Source: an uncultured Lachnospiraceae bacterium (lineage in GTDB: Bacteria; Bacillota; Clostridia; Lachnospirales; Lachnospiraceae). Taken from it: 64,000 bases of DNA. Below the pieces are notes generated by a model, which saw nothing but the letters and a program-made list of their open reading frames with translations, was not told the origin of the DNA and did no database searches. Positions 34,438-45,705 of this stretch are shown piece after piece. Position numbers and translations under genes: made by a program. The number at the start of each line of letters is the position of its first letter. Positions within the stretch are counted from its first letter, which is position 1. The DNA is taken from NCBI GenBank assembly GCA_900317505.1, contig ONHB01000010.1, positions 1 to 64,000 on the forward strand, read 5' to 3'.

Positions 34438-35082
34438 TTATTCTCCCAAAATTTCAACAATCGCAGCAAAAACATCTTTCATGTCTGCTGTACCATCAAC
34501 ACTCTTTAATACACCTTTTCCTTCGTAAAAATCGATTAAAGGCTGTGTCTGATCATGATATACCTTTAAGCGGTTTTTAACGGTTTCGGGCTGGTCGTCA
34601 TCACGGATGATCAGTTCTTTTCCGCAGACATCACAGATGCCCTCTGTCTTGGGTGCATTGTATACAATATGATAGGTTGCTCCGCAGGCTACACATGCAC
34701 GTCTGCCACCCATACGATTGATAATATTGTCATCCGGAACATCAACGTTGACCGCATAATCGATCTTGTCACCAAGCTTTGTCAATGCTTCATCCAATAC
34801 ATTGGCCTGAGGAATTGTTCTCGGGAAACCATCCAGAACATAACCGTTTTTGCAGTCATCCTGTGCTACTCTGTCAAGCAGGATCTTAACTGTCAATTCA
34901 TCCGGAACCAGTTTACCCTGATCCATATACTGTTTTGCTTCCTTGCCAAGTTCTGTGCCGTTTTTGATATTTGCTCTGAAAATATCACCGGTAGAAACGT
35001 GGGGAATACCATATTTTTCTGCGATCATCTTGGCCTGTGTACCTTTACCGGCACCGGGCGCACCTAACATAACGATTTTCAT
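34438..35082 (-). CDS. adk: Adenylate kinase
   Basis: 214 residues from ATG 35082 ([10 protein letters not shown]), which has GGAGG 6 nt upstream. It interconverts ATP + AMP and 2 ADP. P-loop [13 protein letters not shown]-binding [10 protein letters not shown] and [10 protein letters not shown] are intact. The LID domain carries a structural zinc site (CVACG...CDVCG), typical of Gram-positive Adk. It lies between secY and map, as usual. Confidence 0.97.
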   Translation of the reverse strand: MKIVMLGAPGAGKGTQAKMIAEKYGIPHVSTGDIFRANIKNGTELGKEAKQYMDQGKLVPDELTVKILLDRVAQDDCKNGYVLDGFPRTIPQANVLDEALTKLGDKIDYAVNVDVPDDNIINRMGGRRACVACGATYHIVYNAPKTEGICDVCGKELIIRDDDQPETVKNRLKVYHDQTQPLIDFYEGKGVLKSVDGTADMKDVFAAIVEILGE

Positions 35083-35156
35083 TTGAAACCTCCAAGCTAA
35101 TACGCAAGCATGGGACATAACGGTAAACCGCCTGCCCCAAATTGCGTTTTCATATT

Positions 35157-36476
35157 CTAGTCATTCAAGAATCCCTTGTAATTTCTTACTAAAAGCATGG
35201 ATTCGATCTGTTTGATTGTCTCTAATACTACACTTACGATAATGATAAGGCTTGTGCCGCCGAATGAAACGCTGGCGCCAAACACACCATTAAAGATGTA
35301 AGGAATAACTGCAACAATCAGAAGTCCGCATGCTCCGATAAAGATAATATATTTCAGGATCTTATTTAAGTATTCAGTTGTGGGCTTACCAGGTCTGATA
35401 CCCGGAATAAATCCACCTGACTTTTTGATGTTGTTGGATACTTCCAATGGATTAAATGTAATGGATGTATAGAAGTAAGCAAAAAAGATTACCAGTAATA
35501 CATAAACAAGCAATCCGATGGAATATACCGGAGTACTGGGTTTGCACCAGTTGTTGGAATTTAATCCTCTTAAAACCTCTCCCCAAAATCCCTTTTCCTG
35601 TACATTTAATAACTGACAAATGACGATCGGGAACTCCATCAGAGAAGAAGCGAAGATAATCGGGATAACGCCGGCCGTATTGACCTTTAACGGGATAACG
35701 GAGCTCTGTCCGCCTACGGTACGTCTTCCCTGGATTTTCTTAGCATACTGAACCGGAATTTTACGAACGCCGCCATTTAAGATAACGACAAGAACGATCA
35801 TACCGATTACAACAGCTATGATAATAACCGCAGCCACAACTCCAAGTGCGATTGTAGATGCACCCTTTACAAACTGATCAAACAGGTTTGCAAAGTCATT
35901 GGGCAGTCTGGAGATAATATTGATGATCAGGACGATGGAAATACCATTTCCGACACCTTTTTCCGTAATACGCTCACCAACCCACATTAAGAATGCACTA
36001 CCGGCTGTTAAAGCGGCTATAACTACGATGTAGTCAATAACTTCTATGTCACCCTGCAACAGACCCTGATTACCAAAACCGATTGCCATGGCTGATGATT
36101 CGATCAGTGCCAGACCTACGGTCACATAACGGGTAATTGCCTGAATTTTCTTACGTCCGTCTTCACCATCTTTCTGCATCTCTTCCAATTTCGGAATTGC
36201 GATTGTCAGAAGCTGCATAATAATGGATGATGTAATATAGGGTGTGATATTCAATGCAAGTACAGACATTCTTAAGAAAGAACCACCTGTAAATGCATCA
36301 AAAAAGCCAAAAGTACCAGCTGTCTGCTGTTCAAACCACTGTGAGAAGAAATCTCGGTTTACACCCGGGACGGGTAGTTGACATCCAAAACGGATGACAA
36401 CTAACATCGCGAATGTGAACAGTAATCTGTTACGGACCTCTTTTACTTTAAAGGCATTGGTTAAGGTTTTTAACAT
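35157..36476 (-). CDS. secY: Preprotein translocase subunit SecY
   Basis: 439 residues with ten membrane segments. It is the central channel of the Sec translocon. Marks: QLPVPGVN near 32, [20 protein letters not shown] near 65 (plug/helix 2) and RIPVQYAKK-like [14 protein letters not shown] near 240. The C-terminal FINPSGVADN-type region appears as [20 protein letters not shown] near 352. Its ATG overlaps the TAA of rplO (TAATG), so the two are coupled. Confidence 0.97.
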   Translation of the reverse strand: MLKTLTNAFKVKEVRNRLLFTFAMLVVIRFGCQLPVPGVNRDFFSQWFEQQTAGTFGFFDAFTGGSFLRMSVLALNITPYITSSIIMQLLTIAIPKLEEMQKDGEDGRKKIQAITRYVTVGLALIESSAMAIGFGNQGLLQGDIEVIDYIVVIAALTAGSAFLMWVGERITEKGVGNGISIVLIINIISRLPNDFANLFDQFVKGASTIALGVVAAVIIIAVVIGMIVLVVILNGGVRKIPVQYAKKIQGRRTVGGQSSVIPLKVNTAGVIPIIFASSLMEFPIVICQLLNVQEKGFWGEVLRGLNSNNWCKPSTPVYSIGLLVYVLLVIFFAYFYTSITFNPLEVSNNIKKSGGFIPGIRPGKPTTEYLNKILKYIIFIGACGLLIVAVIPYIFNGVFGASVSFGGTSLIIIVSVVLETIKQIESMLLVRNYKGFLND

Positions 36477-36919
36477 TAAATCACCTCTGCTGTTCCACCA
36501 ACGGCTTCAATCTTAGCTTTAGCTGCTTCAGAATAAGCATTTACTTTGACTGTAAGCTTTTTGGTAATCTCTCCGTTTCCGAGGATCTTTACTCCGTCCT
36601 TTGCTGCATCGATAACGCCTGCTTTGATTAATGCTTCAACATCAACTGTAGCGCCATCTTCAAATTTCTTATCTAATGTAGATAAGTTAATTGCAACGAT
36701 TTCTTTTGAATTTCTATTTTTGAAGCCTCTCTTAGGGATTCTTCTGTATAACGGCATCTGACCGCCTTCAAAGCCAACTCTGGGTGCTCCTGAACGAGCC
36801 TTCTGTCCTTTGTGACCTTTACCAGCTGTTTTTCCGTTACCAGATCCATGTCCACGGCCTCTTCTAAAATTATCACTGTGTTTAGAGCCTTCAGCAGGTC
36901 TTAAATTTGATAATTCCAT
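36476..36919 (-). CDS. rplO: 50S ribosomal protein L15
   Basis: 147 residues. Marks: [20 protein letters not shown], the Gly/Lys-rich [20 protein letters not shown] and [20 protein letters not shown] 36919 has AAGGAGG upstream; the ATG at 36943 is too far and lacks one. Its stop overlaps the secY start. Confidence 0.97.
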   Translation of the reverse strand: MELSNLRPAEGSKHSDNFRRGRGHGSGNGKTAGKGHKGQKARSGAPRVGFEGGQMPLYRRIPKRGFKNRNSKEIVAINLSTLDKKFEDGATVDVEALIKAGVIDAAKDGVKILGNGEITKKLTVKVNAYSEAAKAKIEAVGGTAEVI

Positions 36920-36943
36920 GATCGTACCTCCTTTAGGAATCAA

Positions 36944-37129
36944 TTATGCTTCTTCAACTTTTACTAAATGTTTTACCTGGTCAACCATACCTCTTACAGC
37001 TTCGTTGTCCGGTAATTCAACTGTCTTGTTAACTTTCTTTAATCCTAAAGCGGTAACTGTTGCTTTGTGTTTAGGAATAGCACCGATAGGGGATTTTACT
37101 AAAGTCACTTTAATTTTCTTATCTGCCAT
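36944..37129 (-). CDS. rpmD: 50S ribosomal protein L30
   Basis: 61 residues, full length. It reads KKIKVTLVKSPIGAIPKHKA, then TVTALGLKKVNKTVELPDNE, with VRGMVDQVKHLVKV at the end. It lies between rpsE (13 bp upstream) and rplO, as in other Firmicutes. Confidence 0.97.
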   Translation of the reverse strand: MADKKIKVTLVKSPIGAIPKHKATVTALGLKKVNKTVELPDNEAVRGMVDQVKHLVKVEEA

Positions 37130-37142
37130 CTTTACTTCCTCC

Positions 37143-37652
37143 TTATGCCATGATTTCGCTTACTGCTTTACCACGCTTGTTAGCTACTTCTTCAGGAGTC
37201 TTTAACTGGCTTAAGCCTTCGATTGTAGCAAGTACAACGTTCTGCTTATTGTTGGAACCTAAAGATTTGGTACGAATATTTTTGATGCCTGCAAGTTCAC
37301 ATACGCTACGAGCGGGACCGCCGGCAATAACACCAGTACCTTCCGGAGCTTTCTTCAAAAGTACGGATGCACTTCCGAATTTTCCGTAGATATCATGTGT
37401 AATACTGTTGTTTTCATCTAATGCAACGCTGACAAGTCTCTTTGTTGCGTCTTCTTTTCCTTTGCGGATTGCTTCCGGAATTTCAGTAGCTTTTCCAAGA
37501 CCTGCACCAACGTGTCCATTGCCGTCACCTACAACAACGAGTGCTGTAAAACGCATGTTACGGCCACCTTTAACTACTTTAGTTACACGTTTGATGGAAA
37601 CAACTTTTTCTGTAAGCTCTAAATTGCTTGTATCGATGATTGTTCGTTTCAT
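37143..37652 (-). CDS. rpsE: 30S ribosomal protein S5
   Basis: 169 residues. Contributes to decoding accuracy and the mRNA entry helicase. The S5 double-stranded RNA-binding domain reads [20 protein letters not shown] near 16 and [20 protein letters not shown] near 42. The second domain has [20 protein letters not shown] near 100. Confidence 0.97.
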   Translation of the reverse strand: MKRTIIDTSNLELTEKVVSIKRVTKVVKGGRNMRFTALVVVGDGNGHVGAGLGKATEIPEAIRKGKEDATKRLVSVALDENNSITHDIYGKFGSASVLLKKAPEGTGVIAGGPARSVCELAGIKNIRTKSLGSNNKQNVVLATIEGLSQLKTPEEVANKRGKAVSEIMA

Positions 37653-37670
37653 TTAAGTCTGTCTCCCTTC

Positions 37671-38039
37671 CTAAAATTCCAAACCAGCTTCTCTGGCTGC
37701 GTCAGCCAAAGCTGCGATTTTACCTGTGTATACAAAGCCGCCTCTGTCAAAAACAACTGTCTTGATGCCTTTTTCAAGAGCTCTCTTTGCAACTACTGTT
37801 CCTAAATATGCTGCTGCTTCAACGTCATTGGTTTTCTTTAATTCAGTTTTTACGTCTTTTTCAAGTGTAGATGCTGCAACTAATGTATTGCCAACGGTAT
37901 CGTCGATAATTTGAGCATACATATGATTATTACTTCTGAAAACAGCCAAACGGGGTCTTTCAGATGTTCCGCTTAAAGAATAACGCATTCTTTTGTGCTT
38001 TTTAACACGAATTTCACTTCTTGATTCTTTATTAACCAT
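37671..38039 (-). CDS. rplR: 50S ribosomal protein L18
   Basis: 122 residues. 5S rRNA-binding protein. [20 protein letters not shown]-like block near 13, [11 protein letters not shown] near 37 and the closing [20 protein letters not shown] are typical. 20 bp downstream of rplF. Confidence 0.97.
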   Translation of the reverse strand: MVNKESRSEIRVKKHKRMRYSLSGTSERPRLAVFRSNNHMYAQIIDDTVGNTLVAASTLEKDVKTELKKTNDVEAAAYLGTVVAKRALEKGIKTVVFDRGGFVYTGKIAALADAAREAGLEF

Positions 38040-38058
38040 TTTTTACACTCTCCTTATC

Positions 38059-38601
38059 TTATTTCTTACCGGTCTTACCGACTTTACGTCTGATCACTTC
38101 ATCAGCATACTTAATACCTTTACCTTTGTAAGGTTCAGGTCTTCTCTTGTCTCTGATCTCAGCTGCAAACTGACCAACTTTTTCTTTATCGATACCTTTA
38201 ACGATAATGATGTTCTGTCCGTCTAAAACTGTCTCAATGCCTTCAGGATCTTCCATTTCAACCGGGTGAGAGTAACCTAAGTTTAAGGTTAATTTTTTGC
38301 CCTGTTTTGCTGCTCTGTAACCAACACCGTTTACTTCAAGTTTCTTTTCAAATCCCTGAGTAACACCAACAACCATGTTGTTGATCAGTGTTCTGGTTAA
38401 TCCGTGTAAGGATTTCATTTTCTTTAAATCGTTAGGTCTGGAAACTACTACTTCAGCACCTTCTACTTTGATATCCATTTCTGAAGGTAACACTCTTTCT
38501 AATGTTCCCTTAGGACCTTTTACAGTCACTTTGTTATTTTCTGCAACCTCTACAGTTACACCTGCAGGAATTGCGATTGGCATTCTTCCTATACGTGACA
38601 T
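38059..38601 (-). CDS. rplF: 50S ribosomal protein L6
   Basis: 180 residues, two related domains. [18 protein letters not shown] at the start, [20 protein letters not shown] near 68 and the signature [20 protein letters not shown] near 154 are intact. The 248-bp gap upstream to rpsH is unusually long and hairpin-rich. Confidence 0.97.
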   Translation of the reverse strand: MSRIGRMPIAIPAGVTVEVAENNKVTVKGPKGTLERVLPSEMDIKVEGAEVVVSRPNDLKKMKSLHGLTRTLINNMVVGVTQGFEKKLEVNGVGYRAAKQGKKLTLNLGYSHPVEMEDPEGIETVLDGQNIIIVKGIDKEKVGQFAAEIRDKRRPEPYKGKGIKYADEVIRRKVGKTGKK

Positions 38602-38653
38602 GCCCGTACCTCCTATAAATTGTTAGGGTTAAGTTGATATAGTTACATTTTTT

Positions 38654-38838
38654 GACCGTATGTGGTCATAATGCGAAGGAATTGCTTTGCGAGATTAAAA
38701 ATAAGTCGCCTAGATACTGGTTGTATTTAGGAGTGCGACTCCACTAAACTCGAGCGGCGCCCAAAGGGCTTGCTCTCGTTAAGTGTCGCTGCAAGGCTTC
38801 GCACTAAGCTTCATGCGGCGCTTGCGCTTGCATGAAGC
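38654..38838 (-). repeat. Array of hairpins in the rpsH-rplF gap
   Basis: At least five consecutive inverted repeats lie between the two genes: 38654-38667 (GACC/GGTC), 38704-38740 (AGTCGC/GCGACT with inner pairs), 38751-38778 (CGAG..CTCG with CCC/GGG), 38782-38805 (AGTG/CACT) and 38808-38838 (9 bp, GCTTCATGC/GCATGAAGC). The last three share a GGCGC or TCGC...GCTTGC/GCTTCG core and look related, as if one hairpin had multiplied. No U-run follows. The base composition is higher in GC than the surrounding gaps. Confidence 0.6.
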
Positions 38839-38849
38839 AAGTGCTCAGC

Positions 38850-39251
38850 CTACCACACAAATGCTAATACTTCGCCACCGACCTGAAGCTCTCTTGCTTT
38901 CTTGTCAGTGATTACACCCTGGTTGGTAGAGAGGATTGCGATACCGAGACCACCTAATACTTTAGGAAGATCTTCTTTACCAGCATAAACTCTTAAACCG
39001 GGTTTGGAAATTCTCTTGATTCCGGAAATGATCTTATCGTTTTTGTCTTCACCGTATTTTAATGTGATGTGAAGAGTTTTGAAGTTTCCGTCTTCAACTA
39101 AATCATATTTCTGAATATATCCTTCGTCAACTAAGATATTTGCGATTGCAATTTTCATCTTAGAAGCAGGAACATCTACTGTATCATGTTTTGCAGTATT
39201 TGCATTACGAATTCTTGTAAGCATATCTGCAATGGGATCACTCATTGCCAT
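38850..39251 (-). CDS. rpsH: 30S ribosomal protein S8
   Basis: 133 residues. Primary 16S rRNA binder and, in E. coli, the spc-operon repressor (known). Marks: [20 protein letters not shown] at the start and [20 protein letters not shown] near 84, then [18 protein letters not shown]. It follows rpsN by 23 bp. Confidence 0.97.
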   Translation of the reverse strand: MAMSDPIADMLTRIRNANTAKHDTVDVPASKMKIAIANILVDEGYIQKYDLVEDGNFKTLHITLKYGEDKNDKIISGIKRISKPGLRVYAGKEDLPKVLGGLGIAILSTNQGVITDKKARELQVGGEVLAFVW

Positions 39252-39274
39252 GTTAGTTGCCTCCTTTTCTCTTT

Positions 39275-39460
39275 TTACCAGCTAGCTTTCTTAACGCCCG
39301 GGATCTGTCCCTTGTATGCTAACTCACGGAAGCAAACTCTACAGATACCATATTTTCTAAGGACTGAATGAGGACGTCCACAAACTCTGCAACGTGTATA
39401 TTCTCTGGTAGAGAATTTAGCAGGACGCTGCTGTTTCACTTTCATTGCTTTCTTAGCCAT
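39275..39460 (-). CDS. rpsN: 30S ribosomal protein S14 type Z
   Basis: 61 residues, the short zinc-binding form. Cys pairs [13 protein letters not shown] and [16 protein letters not shown] form the zinc site; KASW is the standard end. The start is the usual [12 protein letters not shown]. Confidence 0.97.
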   Translation of the reverse strand: MAKKAMKVKQQRPAKFSTREYTRCRVCGRPHSVLRKYGICRVCFRELAYKGQIPGVKKASW

Positions 39461-39476
39461 GCGAATTTACCTCCTA

Positions 39477-40016
39477 TTATTTTTCAAACGGCATGTTGAA
39501 TAATTTCAATAACTCACGAGCTTCTTCATCAGTTTTGGCTGTTGTAACGAAGATTACATCCATACCTCTTACCTTATCGACTTTATCATATTCGATTTCG
39601 GGGAAGATGATCTGCTCTTTAATACCAAGTGCATAATTTCCTCTGCCGTCAAATGCGTTGGGATTAACACCTCTAAAGTCACGTACACGAGGTAATGCAA
39701 GGTTTACTAAACGATCTAAAAACTCATACATCTTCTCACCACGTAATGTAACTTTACATCCAATTGCCTGACCTTCTCTGATCTTGAAGTTAGCAACTGA
39801 CTTTTTAGCCTTTGTTGTGATAACTTTCTGACCGGTGATTGTCTCCATGTCTTTAATGGCTGTTTCCAGAGCTTTGGCATTGTCTTTTGCTTCGCCAACA
39901 CCCATGTTGATAACGATCTTATCAAGCTTCGGAACTTCCATGATATTTTTATAACCAAACTTTTTGATCATAGCGTCTACGATCTCGTCTTTGTACATAT
40001 CTTTAAGTCTGCTCAC
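39477..40016 (-). CDS. rplE: 50S ribosomal protein L5
   Basis: 179 residues. 5S rRNA-binding central-protuberance protein. Marks: [20 protein letters not shown] near 28, [20 protein letters not shown] near 63, [20 protein letters not shown] near 116 and [17 protein letters not shown] near 140. Confidence 0.97.
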   Translation of the reverse strand: MSRLKDMYKDEIVDAMIKKFGYKNIMEVPKLDKIVINMGVGEAKDNAKALETAIKDMETITGQKVITTKAKKSVANFKIREGQAIGCKVTLRGEKMYEFLDRLVNLALPRVRDFRGVNPNAFDGRGNYALGIKEQIIFPEIEYDKVDKVRGMDVIFVTTAKTDEEARELLKLFNMPFEK

Positions 40017-40032
40017 GAACTAGACCTCCTTC

Positions 40033-40341
40033 CTATTTGTCAATAACCTCTCCGGTTGCTTTTGCATAACGTACTTTCTTGCCGTCTTCGAACTTAAAGC
40101 CAACTCTTGTAGCTTTGCCGCCTACAACTAACATAACGTTGGATGCATCAATCGGGGCCTCTTTTTCGATTCTGCCACCTGCCTGATTAGCAGCTGAAGG
40201 TTTTGCATGTTTGGTAACTACGTTTACGCCTTCAACAACGATCTTGTTGTTTTTGGGATCTACGGAGATTACTTTACCTTCTTTGTCTTTATTTTTTCCT
40301 GCGATAACTTTAACTGTGTCGCCTTTTTTAATCTTTAACAT
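40033..40341 (-). CDS. rplX: 50S ribosomal protein L24
   Basis: 102 residues. Assembly-initiating protein with an N-terminal KOW motif ([20 protein letters not shown]), then [20 protein letters not shown]. The C-terminal part ([20 protein letters not shown]) is normal. 12 bp downstream of rplN. Confidence 0.97.
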   Translation of the reverse strand: MLKIKKGDTVKVIAGKNKDKEGKVISVDPKNNKIVVEGVNVVTKHAKPSAANQAGGRIEKEAPIDASNVMLVVGGKATRVGFKFEDGKKVRYAKATGEVIDK

Positions 40342-40352
40342 TACGGCACCTC

Positions 40353-40721
40353 CTATAATACTTCGGGAGCTAAAGAAACGATTTTCATGAACTGTTTGTC
40401 ACGAAGTTCTCTTGCTACCGGTCCGAAAATACGTGTTCCTCTGGGAGTCTTGTCATCTTTAATGATAACTGCTGCATTTTCATCGAATTTGATATAAGAT
40501 CCGTCTTTACGACGAGCGCCTTTAACTGAACGAACAACAACTGCCTTCACAACATCGCCTTTTTTAACAACACCGCCGGGTGTTGCATCTTTAACAGAAG
40601 CAACGATGATATCTCCGATGTTCGCATATCTTCTTGTTGATCCACCCATAACACGAATGCAAAGTAATTCTTTAGCACCTGTGTTATCAGCAACTTTAAG
40701 TCTGCTTTCCTGCTGAATCAT
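40353..40721 (-). CDS. rplN: 50S ribosomal protein L14
   Basis: 122 residues. [20 protein letters not shown] at the start, the signature [14 protein letters not shown] near 37 and [20 protein letters not shown] near 95 are intact. It sits at the subunit interface next to L19. Confidence 0.97.
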   Translation of the reverse strand: MIQQESRLKVADNTGAKELLCIRVMGGSTRRYANIGDIIVASVKDATPGGVVKKGDVVKAVVVRSVKGARRKDGSYIKFDENAAVIIKDDKTPRGTRIFGPVARELRDKQFMKIVSLAPEVL

Positions 40722-40743
40722 GCCAATTCTCCTTCCTAAAAGC

Positions 40744-41001
40744 TTATTTAGCTCTTTCTACGATTTCAACAAGTCTCCATCTTTTATCTTTAGATAAAGG
40801 TCTTGTTTCCATTACTTTAACGGTATCGCCAATGTTACATTCGTTGTTTTCGTCATGAGCTTTTAATTTGTAAGTTCTCTTTACGATCTTTTTGTAAAGA
40901 GGATGCTTTACATGGTCTTCTACAGCAACAACGATTGTTTTCTGCATTTTATTGCTTACGACCTTACCGGTACGTGTTTTTCTTAAATTTCTTTCTTCCA
41001 C
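40744..41001 (-). CDS. rpsQ: 30S ribosomal protein S17
   Basis: 85 residues, OB-fold. [20 protein letters not shown], then [20 protein letters not shown] and the closing [19 protein letters not shown] are typical. 25 bp downstream of rpmC. Confidence 0.97.
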   Translation of the reverse strand: MEERNLRKTRTGKVVSNKMQKTIVVAVEDHVKHPLYKKIVKRTYKLKAHDENNECNIGDTVKVMETRPLSKDKRWRLVEIVERAK

Positions 41002-41026
41002 GATTTATTCTCCTTCCTGTCGAGAA

Positions 41027-41236
41027 TTATTCTGCAACACTGTTTTTCTGTGTGATAACAGTCTGAATTCTTGCGATGTTCTTGCGAACTTCTTTGATTC
41101 TGCTTGTGTTATCCAGCTGGTTTGTTGCATTTTGGAATCTCAAATTGAAAAGTTCTTTCTTGGCAGCTGTTAATTCTTCTGCTAATTCAGTAACAGATTT
41201 AGCCTGTAAATCTTCTACATATTTATTAGTTTTCAT
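41027..41236 (-). CDS. rpmC: 50S ribosomal protein L29
   Basis: 69 residues from ATG 41236 ([20 protein letters not shown]). It continues with [20 protein letters not shown] and [17 protein letters not shown], the usual two-helix form at the exit tunnel. The 5' end overlaps rplP by 11 bp, implying coupled translation. The longer open frame upstream lies inside rplP and is not used. Confidence 0.96.
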   Translation of the reverse strand: MKTNKYVEDLQAKSVTELAEELTAAKKELFNLRFQNATNQLDNTSRIKEVRKNIARIQTVITQKNSVAE

Positions 41237-41663
41237 TTGATACACCGCCTTCCAAATCTGCTTTTGAAACAATTTTGCACTTGCAGGGGAGCTTGTGAGT
41301 TGCAAGACGTAACGCTTCTCTTGCTGTCTCTTCCGGAACGCCGGCAATTTCAAACATTACACGTCCGGGCTTTACAACTGCTACCCAATATTCAAGAGTA
41401 CCTTTACCGGAACCCATACGAGTTTCAGCAGGTTTACTTGTAACCGGTTTATCCGGGAAAATTTTGATCCAAACGCGACCACCACGTTTGATATAACGTG
41501 TCATAGCAATACGGGCTGCCTCAATCTGGTTGGATTTGATCCAGCAGGGCTCCAGTGCTACGATACCATATTCGCCGTAAGTAATTGTATTACCTTTTGT
41601 ACATTTTCCGGCCATAGAACCACGGAACTGTTTACGACGTTTAACTCTTTTAGGCATTAACAT
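41226..41663 (-). CDS. rplP: 50S ribosomal protein L16
   Basis: 145 residues. [19 protein letters not shown] at the start, [20 protein letters not shown]-type block near 55, [20 protein letters not shown] near 78 and KLPCKCKIV near 126 are intact. Its ATG overlaps the rpsC stop by one base, and it overlaps rpmC by 11 bp at the other end. Confidence 0.97.
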   Translation of the reverse strand: MLMPKRVKRRKQFRGSMAGKCTKGNTITYGEYGIVALEPCWIKSNQIEAARIAMTRYIKRGGRVWIKIFPDKPVTSKPAETRMGSGKGTLEYWVAVVKPGRVMFEIAGVPEETAREALRLATHKLPCKCKIVSKADLEGGVSNEN

Positions 41664-42319
41664 TATTTATCGCTCCCTTCCTTATTTCCTTTAGTAGGAA
41701 GTACTTCGCCTTTGTAGATCCAAACCTTAACACCAACTTTACCATAAGTTGTATCTGCTTCAGCGAAACCATAGTCAATATCTGCTCTTAATGTCTGAAG
41801 CGGAATAGTACCTTCGCTGTAGAACTCTGTACGAGCCATATCAGCACCGCCAAGACGTCCGCTACAAGATGCTTTGATACCAAGTGCACCGCTCTTCATT
41901 GTACGAGACATGCAGGATTTCATAGCACGTCTGAATGTGATACGGTTTTCAAGCTGCTGAGCAATGTTTTCAGCAACAAGCTGAGCATCTCTGTCGGGTT
42001 TCTTGATTTCTTTGATATCTACAGAAACTTTCTTGCCAGTCATCTTAGCAAGTTCCTGTTTGGTAACTTCGATTTCAGCTCCACCTTTACCGATTACAAC
42101 ACCGGGCTTAGCTGTGTAAAGAATAACTTTAATTCTGTCAGACTGTCTTTCGATTTCGATCTTAGAAACGCCTGCGCTGTATAATTTTTTCTTAAGGTAT
42201 TTTCTGATATCGTAATCTTCAACCAAGTAGTCAGCGAACTCTGCATCAGCATACCATTTAGAATCCCAATCTTTGATAACGCCGACTCTAATTCCATGAG
42301 GATTAACTTTCTGTCCCAT
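41663..42319 (-). CDS. rpsC: 30S ribosomal protein S3
   Basis: 218 residues. [20 protein letters not shown] at the start and the KH domain [20 protein letters not shown] near 76 are followed by the C-terminal domain ([19 protein letters not shown], then [16 protein letters not shown]). It forms the mRNA entry site with S4 and S5. Confidence 0.97.
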   Translation of the reverse strand: MGQKVNPHGIRVGVIKDWDSKWYADAEFADYLVEDYDIRKYLKKKLYSAGVSKIEIERQSDRIKVILYTAKPGVVIGKGGAEIEVTKQELAKMTGKKVSVDIKEIKKPDRDAQLVAENIAQQLENRITFRRAMKSCMSRTMKSGALGIKASCSGRLGGADMARTEFYSEGTIPLQTLRADIDYGFAEADTTYGKVGVKVWIYKGEVLPTKGNKEGSDK

Positions 42320-42330
42320 TACTTTTCCTC

Positions 42331-42717
42331 CTATCTTTCATCAAGCACGATTGTAATGTGGCTTGTTCTCTTTAAGATTCTGTAAGCTCTACCCTGTGCT
42401 CTGGGCTGTACACGTTTCATTGTGGGGCCCTGGTTTGCGTAGCACTCAGCAATATAAAGCTTATCAGCGCTCATATGATTGTTGTTTTCTGCATTAGCAA
42501 CTGCAGATTCTAATAATTTCTTAATTACGCTGGATGCATATCTGGGATTGTATGCTAAAATACCGATTGCTGTCTCAACGTCTTTACCTCTGATGGCATC
42601 TAATACGAAACATGCTTTCTGAACAGGAATTCTAGCGTAAGAAATCTTAGCGCTGGGTCTTGTGTCCTTATTCGCATTTCTTTCTCTTTTAATCTGGGAT
42701 CTATGTCCTTTTGCCAT
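42331..42717 (-). CDS. rplV: 50S ribosomal protein L22
   Basis: 128 residues. [20 protein letters not shown] near 25, [20 protein letters not shown] near 62 and the tunnel-loop signature [20 protein letters not shown] near 92. Its extended loop reaches the exit tunnel near the macrolide site. Confidence 0.97.
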   Translation of the reverse strand: MAKGHRSQIKRERNANKDTRPSAKISYARIPVQKACFVLDAIRGKDVETAIGILAYNPRYASSVIKKLLESAVANAENNNHMSADKLYIAECYANQGPTMKRVQPRAQGRAYRILKRTSHITIVLDER

Positions 42718-42737
42718 GGATAAAACCTCCTTTCAAA

Positions 42738-43019
42738 TTATCTAACCTTAGATTTCTTTTCGTCTTTTCCATGTCCTCTATAAGTTCTGGTTGCAACGAA
42801 CTCACCGAGCTTGTGACCAACCATGTCTTCTGTAACATATACAGGCACATGCTTTCTTCCGTCATGAACAGCAAATGTATGTCCTACGAAAGAAGGGAAG
42901 ATTGTAGAACGACGAGACCAGGTTTTGATAACTTGTTTCTGTCCTGCTTCGTTCATAGCATCAACTTTTTTCAGTAAGCTTGCGTCTGCAAAGGGTCCTT
43001 TTTTAAGTGATCTAGCCAT
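42738..43019 (-). CDS. rpsS: 30S ribosomal protein S19
   Basis: 93 residues. [20 protein letters not shown] at the start, [20 protein letters not shown] and the signature [20 protein letters not shown] near 62. It is in the head of the 30S subunit with S13. Confidence 0.97.
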   Translation of the reverse strand: MARSLKKGPFADASLLKKVDAMNEAGQKQVIKTWSRRSTIFPSFVGHTFAVHDGRKHVPVYVTEDMVGHKLGEFVATRTYRGHGKDEKKSKVR

Positions 43020-43035
43020 TGTGATTCCTCCTTAA

Positions 43036-43881
43036 TTACTTAATTGCTTTTCCGTCTCTGCGTCTTACGATTAACTTGTTGGACTGTTTCTTTCTCTTAC
43101 GAGTCTTAAGACCGAGAGCAGGTTTACCCCAAGGTGTGCTCGGACCGGGACGACCGATACCGGTTTTACCTTCACCACCACCATGCGGATGGTCGTTGGG
43201 GTTCATAACGGAACCACGAACGGTAGGGCGGATACCCATGTGACGTTTACGTCCTGCTTTACCAATTTTGATCAGGTTGTGATCGCCGTTGCCTACAACA
43301 CCGATTGTTGCGCGGCATCCGATCGGAACCATTCTCATTTCGCCTGAAGGAAGACGTAATGTTGCGTATTTTCCTTCTTTAGCCATAAGCTGTGCACTGT
43401 TACCAGCGGAACGAACCATCTGTCCGCCTTTACCAGGCATCAACTCGATGTTGTGTACCAAAGTACCAACCGGAATATCTGCTAATGCTAAGCAGTTTCC
43501 TACTCTAACTTCTGCTTCTGCACCACTCATAACAGTCATACCGTCTGTTAATCCTTCGGGAGCAAGAATATATGCTTTTTCGCCGTCTGCGTAGCAGATC
43601 AGTGCGATGTTAGCTGTTCTGTTCGGATCATATTCGATACCGATTACTTTTGCAGGGATACCATCTTTTTTATTTCTCTTAAAATCGATGATTCTGTATT
43701 TCTGGCGGTTACCGCCTCCCTGATGTCTGACAGTGATTTTTCCCTGATTGTTACGTCCGGCATTTTTCTTTTTAGAAGCCAAAAGAGATTTCTCCGGAGT
43801 TTTCTTTGTGATTTCGGAAAAATCAGAACCGGTCATATTTCTACGGGACGGTGTATAGGGATTATATGTTTTAATACCCAT
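43036..43881 (-). CDS. rplB: 50S ribosomal protein L2
   Basis: About 281 residues from ATG 43881, with AAGGAG 9 nt upstream; the ATG at 43905 is rejected. [20 protein letters not shown] at the start, [20 protein letters not shown] near 42, and [20 protein letters not shown] near 228 containing the His involved at the peptidyl-transferase region. Confidence 0.97.
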   Translation of the reverse strand: MGIKTYNPYTPSRRNMTGSDFSEITKKTPEKSLLASKKKNAGRNNQGKITVRHQGGGNRQKYRIIDFKRNKKDGIPAKVIGIEYDPNRTANIALICYADGEKAYILAPEGLTDGMTVMSGAEAEVRVGNCLALADIPVGTLVHNIELMPGKGGQMVRSAGNSAQLMAKEGKYATLRLPSGEMRMVPIGCRATIGVVGNGDHNLIKIGKAGRKRHMGIRPTVRGSVMNPNDHPHGGGEGKTGIGRPGPSTPWGKPALGLKTRKRKKQSNKLIVRRRDGKAIK

Positions 43882-43940
43882 TGTTGTTTCTCCTTTCGAT
43901 TGCATTTATCATCACGCTTGTGTGCGTATGGGCGGGCATC

Positions 43941-44240
43941 TTATAAACCTGCGAAGATTTCGATGTCCTTACTATCCTCTGTAAGCCAAACAATAGCTTT
44001 TTTGGTCTTAGCTGTTTTGCCGTATACAAGACCACGTCTCTTTGTCTTACCATCGTAATTCATGGTGTTGACTTTAGCTACCTTTGTTCCTTCGAACATT
44101 TTTTCAACAGCTTCTTTGATCTGTGATTTGTTTGCTTCAGGATGAACTAAGAATGTGTATTTCTTTTCTCCCATGCCAGCCATACTCTTTTCAGTAATAA
44201 CCGGTTTCTGGATTACGTCATAATACATGATTGCTGCCAT
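43941..44240 (-). CDS. rplW: 50S ribosomal protein L23
   Basis: 99 residues. [20 protein letters not shown] at the start, [20 protein letters not shown] near 31 and [13 protein letters not shown] near 60. It docks SRP and trigger factor at the tunnel exit. Its start abuts the rplD stop with a one-base overlap. Confidence 0.97.
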   Translation of the reverse strand: MAAIMYYDVIQKPVITEKSMAGMGEKKYTFLVHPEANKSQIKEAVEKMFEGTKVAKVNTMNYDGKTKRRGLVYGKTAKTKKAIVWLTEDSKDIEIFAGL

Positions 44241-44860
44241 TATGCATACACCTCCTCAATCTTTGCAACAGAGTCCTTTGTGAGAACTACTTTCTTTGCT
44301 TTCATGATATCGTATGTGTTGATTGTGTTTGTAAGAGCTGTATCAACTGCAGCCATGTTTCTAGCAGATAATACTGTATTCTGATCATTGTCAGCTAATA
44401 CTACAAGACCTGCTTCAACATTTAAGTTGTCCATAACTGTCTTGAATGCTTTTGTTTTGATCTCGTCAAACTTGAGCTCATCAACTACGACCAGGTTGCC
44501 TTCCTGTACTTTGCTTGTTAAAGCTGATTTTAAAGCAGCCTGTTTTTCTTTTTTGTTTAATCTGATTGTATAATCTCTCGGTACGGGAGCGAATACAACG
44601 CCGCCTCCTGTCCACTGAGGAGATCTTGTCGAACCCTGTCTAGCATGACCGGTTCCTTTCTGTCTCCAAGGTTTTCTTCCGCCACCTGAAACTTCAGAAC
44701 GTGTTTTTGCTTTCTGTGTTCCCTGACGTTTATTTGCAAGCTGTGCAACAACTGCCATGTGTACAAGATGTTCATTTACTTCAACACCAAATACCGCATC
44801 GTTTAAATCGATTGTGCCAACTTCTTTGCCTTCCATATTATAAACAGATACGTTTGCCAT
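44240..44860 (-). CDS. rplD: 50S ribosomal protein L4
   Basis: 206 residues. It reads [20 protein letters not shown] near 23, then [20 protein letters not shown]-like ([20 protein letters not shown]) near 52 and [20 protein letters not shown] near 73, the tunnel loop. In some bacteria L4 also represses its own S10 operon. Confidence 0.97.
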   Translation of the reverse strand: MANVSVYNMEGKEVGTIDLNDAVFGVEVNEHLVHMAVVAQLANKRQGTQKAKTRSEVSGGGRKPWRQKGTGHARQGSTRSPQWTGGGVVFAPVPRDYTIRLNKKEKQAALKSALTSKVQEGNLVVVDELKFDEIKTKAFKTVMDNLNVEAGLVVLADNDQNTVLSARNMAAVDTALTNTINTYDIMKAKKVVLTKDSVAKIEEVYA

Positions 44861-44885
44861 CTGAATGGTCCTCCTTTCCTCCTAA

Positions 44886-45569
44886 TTAAGCGTTTACCTT
44901 AACGGTTTCTTTGATTGTTACTAATGCTTTCTTAGGTCCGGGTACTGCGCCTTTAACCAAAAGCAAATTCTTTTCAGGATCAACCTTAACAACTGTTAAG
45001 TTCTGAACTGTTACTTTCTTGCATCCCATGTGACCGGGCATTCCTTTTCCTTTAAATACCTTTGAAGGAGAAGAACAAGCACCGTTGGAACCCTGATGAC
45101 GATGGAACTTGGAACCATGAGCCATAGGTCCTCTGTGCTGGCCAAATCTCTTGATAGCGCCCTGGAAGCCTTTTCCTTTGCTGATCGCGCTAGCGTCGAT
45201 TCTGTCGCCTTCTGCAAAAATGTCTGCTTTGATCTCGGCACCGAGTGTATACTCTTCTGCGTTTTCGAATTTGAATTCTCTCACATATCTCTTGGATGAA
45301 ACTCCGGCTTTGTCAAAATGACCTTTTAAAGCTTTTGTTGTACCATGTCTGTGAACGATTTCTTTCTTGCCTGCTTTGTCTTTGTTGACTGTTTTGTCTT
45401 TTTTGTCAACAAAACCAACCTGAACTGCTGTGTAACCGTCGTTTTCTTCTGTCTTAACCTGAGTTACAACACAGGGGCCGGCCTGAAGTACGGTAACAGG
45501 AATTAAAGCACCGTCTTCATTGAAGATTTGAGTCATTCCGACTTTTGTTGCTAAAATAGCTTTCTTCAT
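44886..45569 (-). CDS. rplC: 50S ribosomal protein L3
   Basis: 227 residues, slightly longer than the usual ~210. [20 protein letters not shown] at the start, [20 protein letters not shown] near 127, and [20 protein letters not shown] near 165 close to the peptidyl-transferase centre. The extra residues lie in the first domain ([15 protein letters not shown]) as a Lys-rich insertion. A 136-bp gene-free gap separates it from rpsJ. Confidence 0.97.
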   Translation of the reverse strand: MKKAILATKVGMTQIFNEDGALIPVTVLQAGPCVVTQVKTEENDGYTAVQVGFVDKKDKTVNKDKAGKKEIVHRHGTTKALKGHFDKAGVSSKRYVREFKFENAEEYTLGAEIKADIFAEGDRIDASAISKGKGFQGAIKRFGQHRGPMAHGSKFHRHQGSNGACSSPSKVFKGKGMPGHMGCKKVTVQNLTVVKVDPEKNLLLVKGAVPGPKKALVTIKETVKVNA

Positions 45570-45705
45570 GTTTTTGCCTCCTTGTTTCTACAGCGGAACG
45601 GGTCATCGGTTTCCCTCACCGTTCATACTAGATCCGGGATCATATAAGTGGAACTTGCGTTGCTTCTATATAAACCTAATAAAGGATCTAATCTGTTACT
45701 AAAAA

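Noticed and set aside
41237-41353. N-terminal extension of L29 by 39 residues
   Set aside because: The extension lies inside rplP in another frame; the standard L29 start is at 41236.
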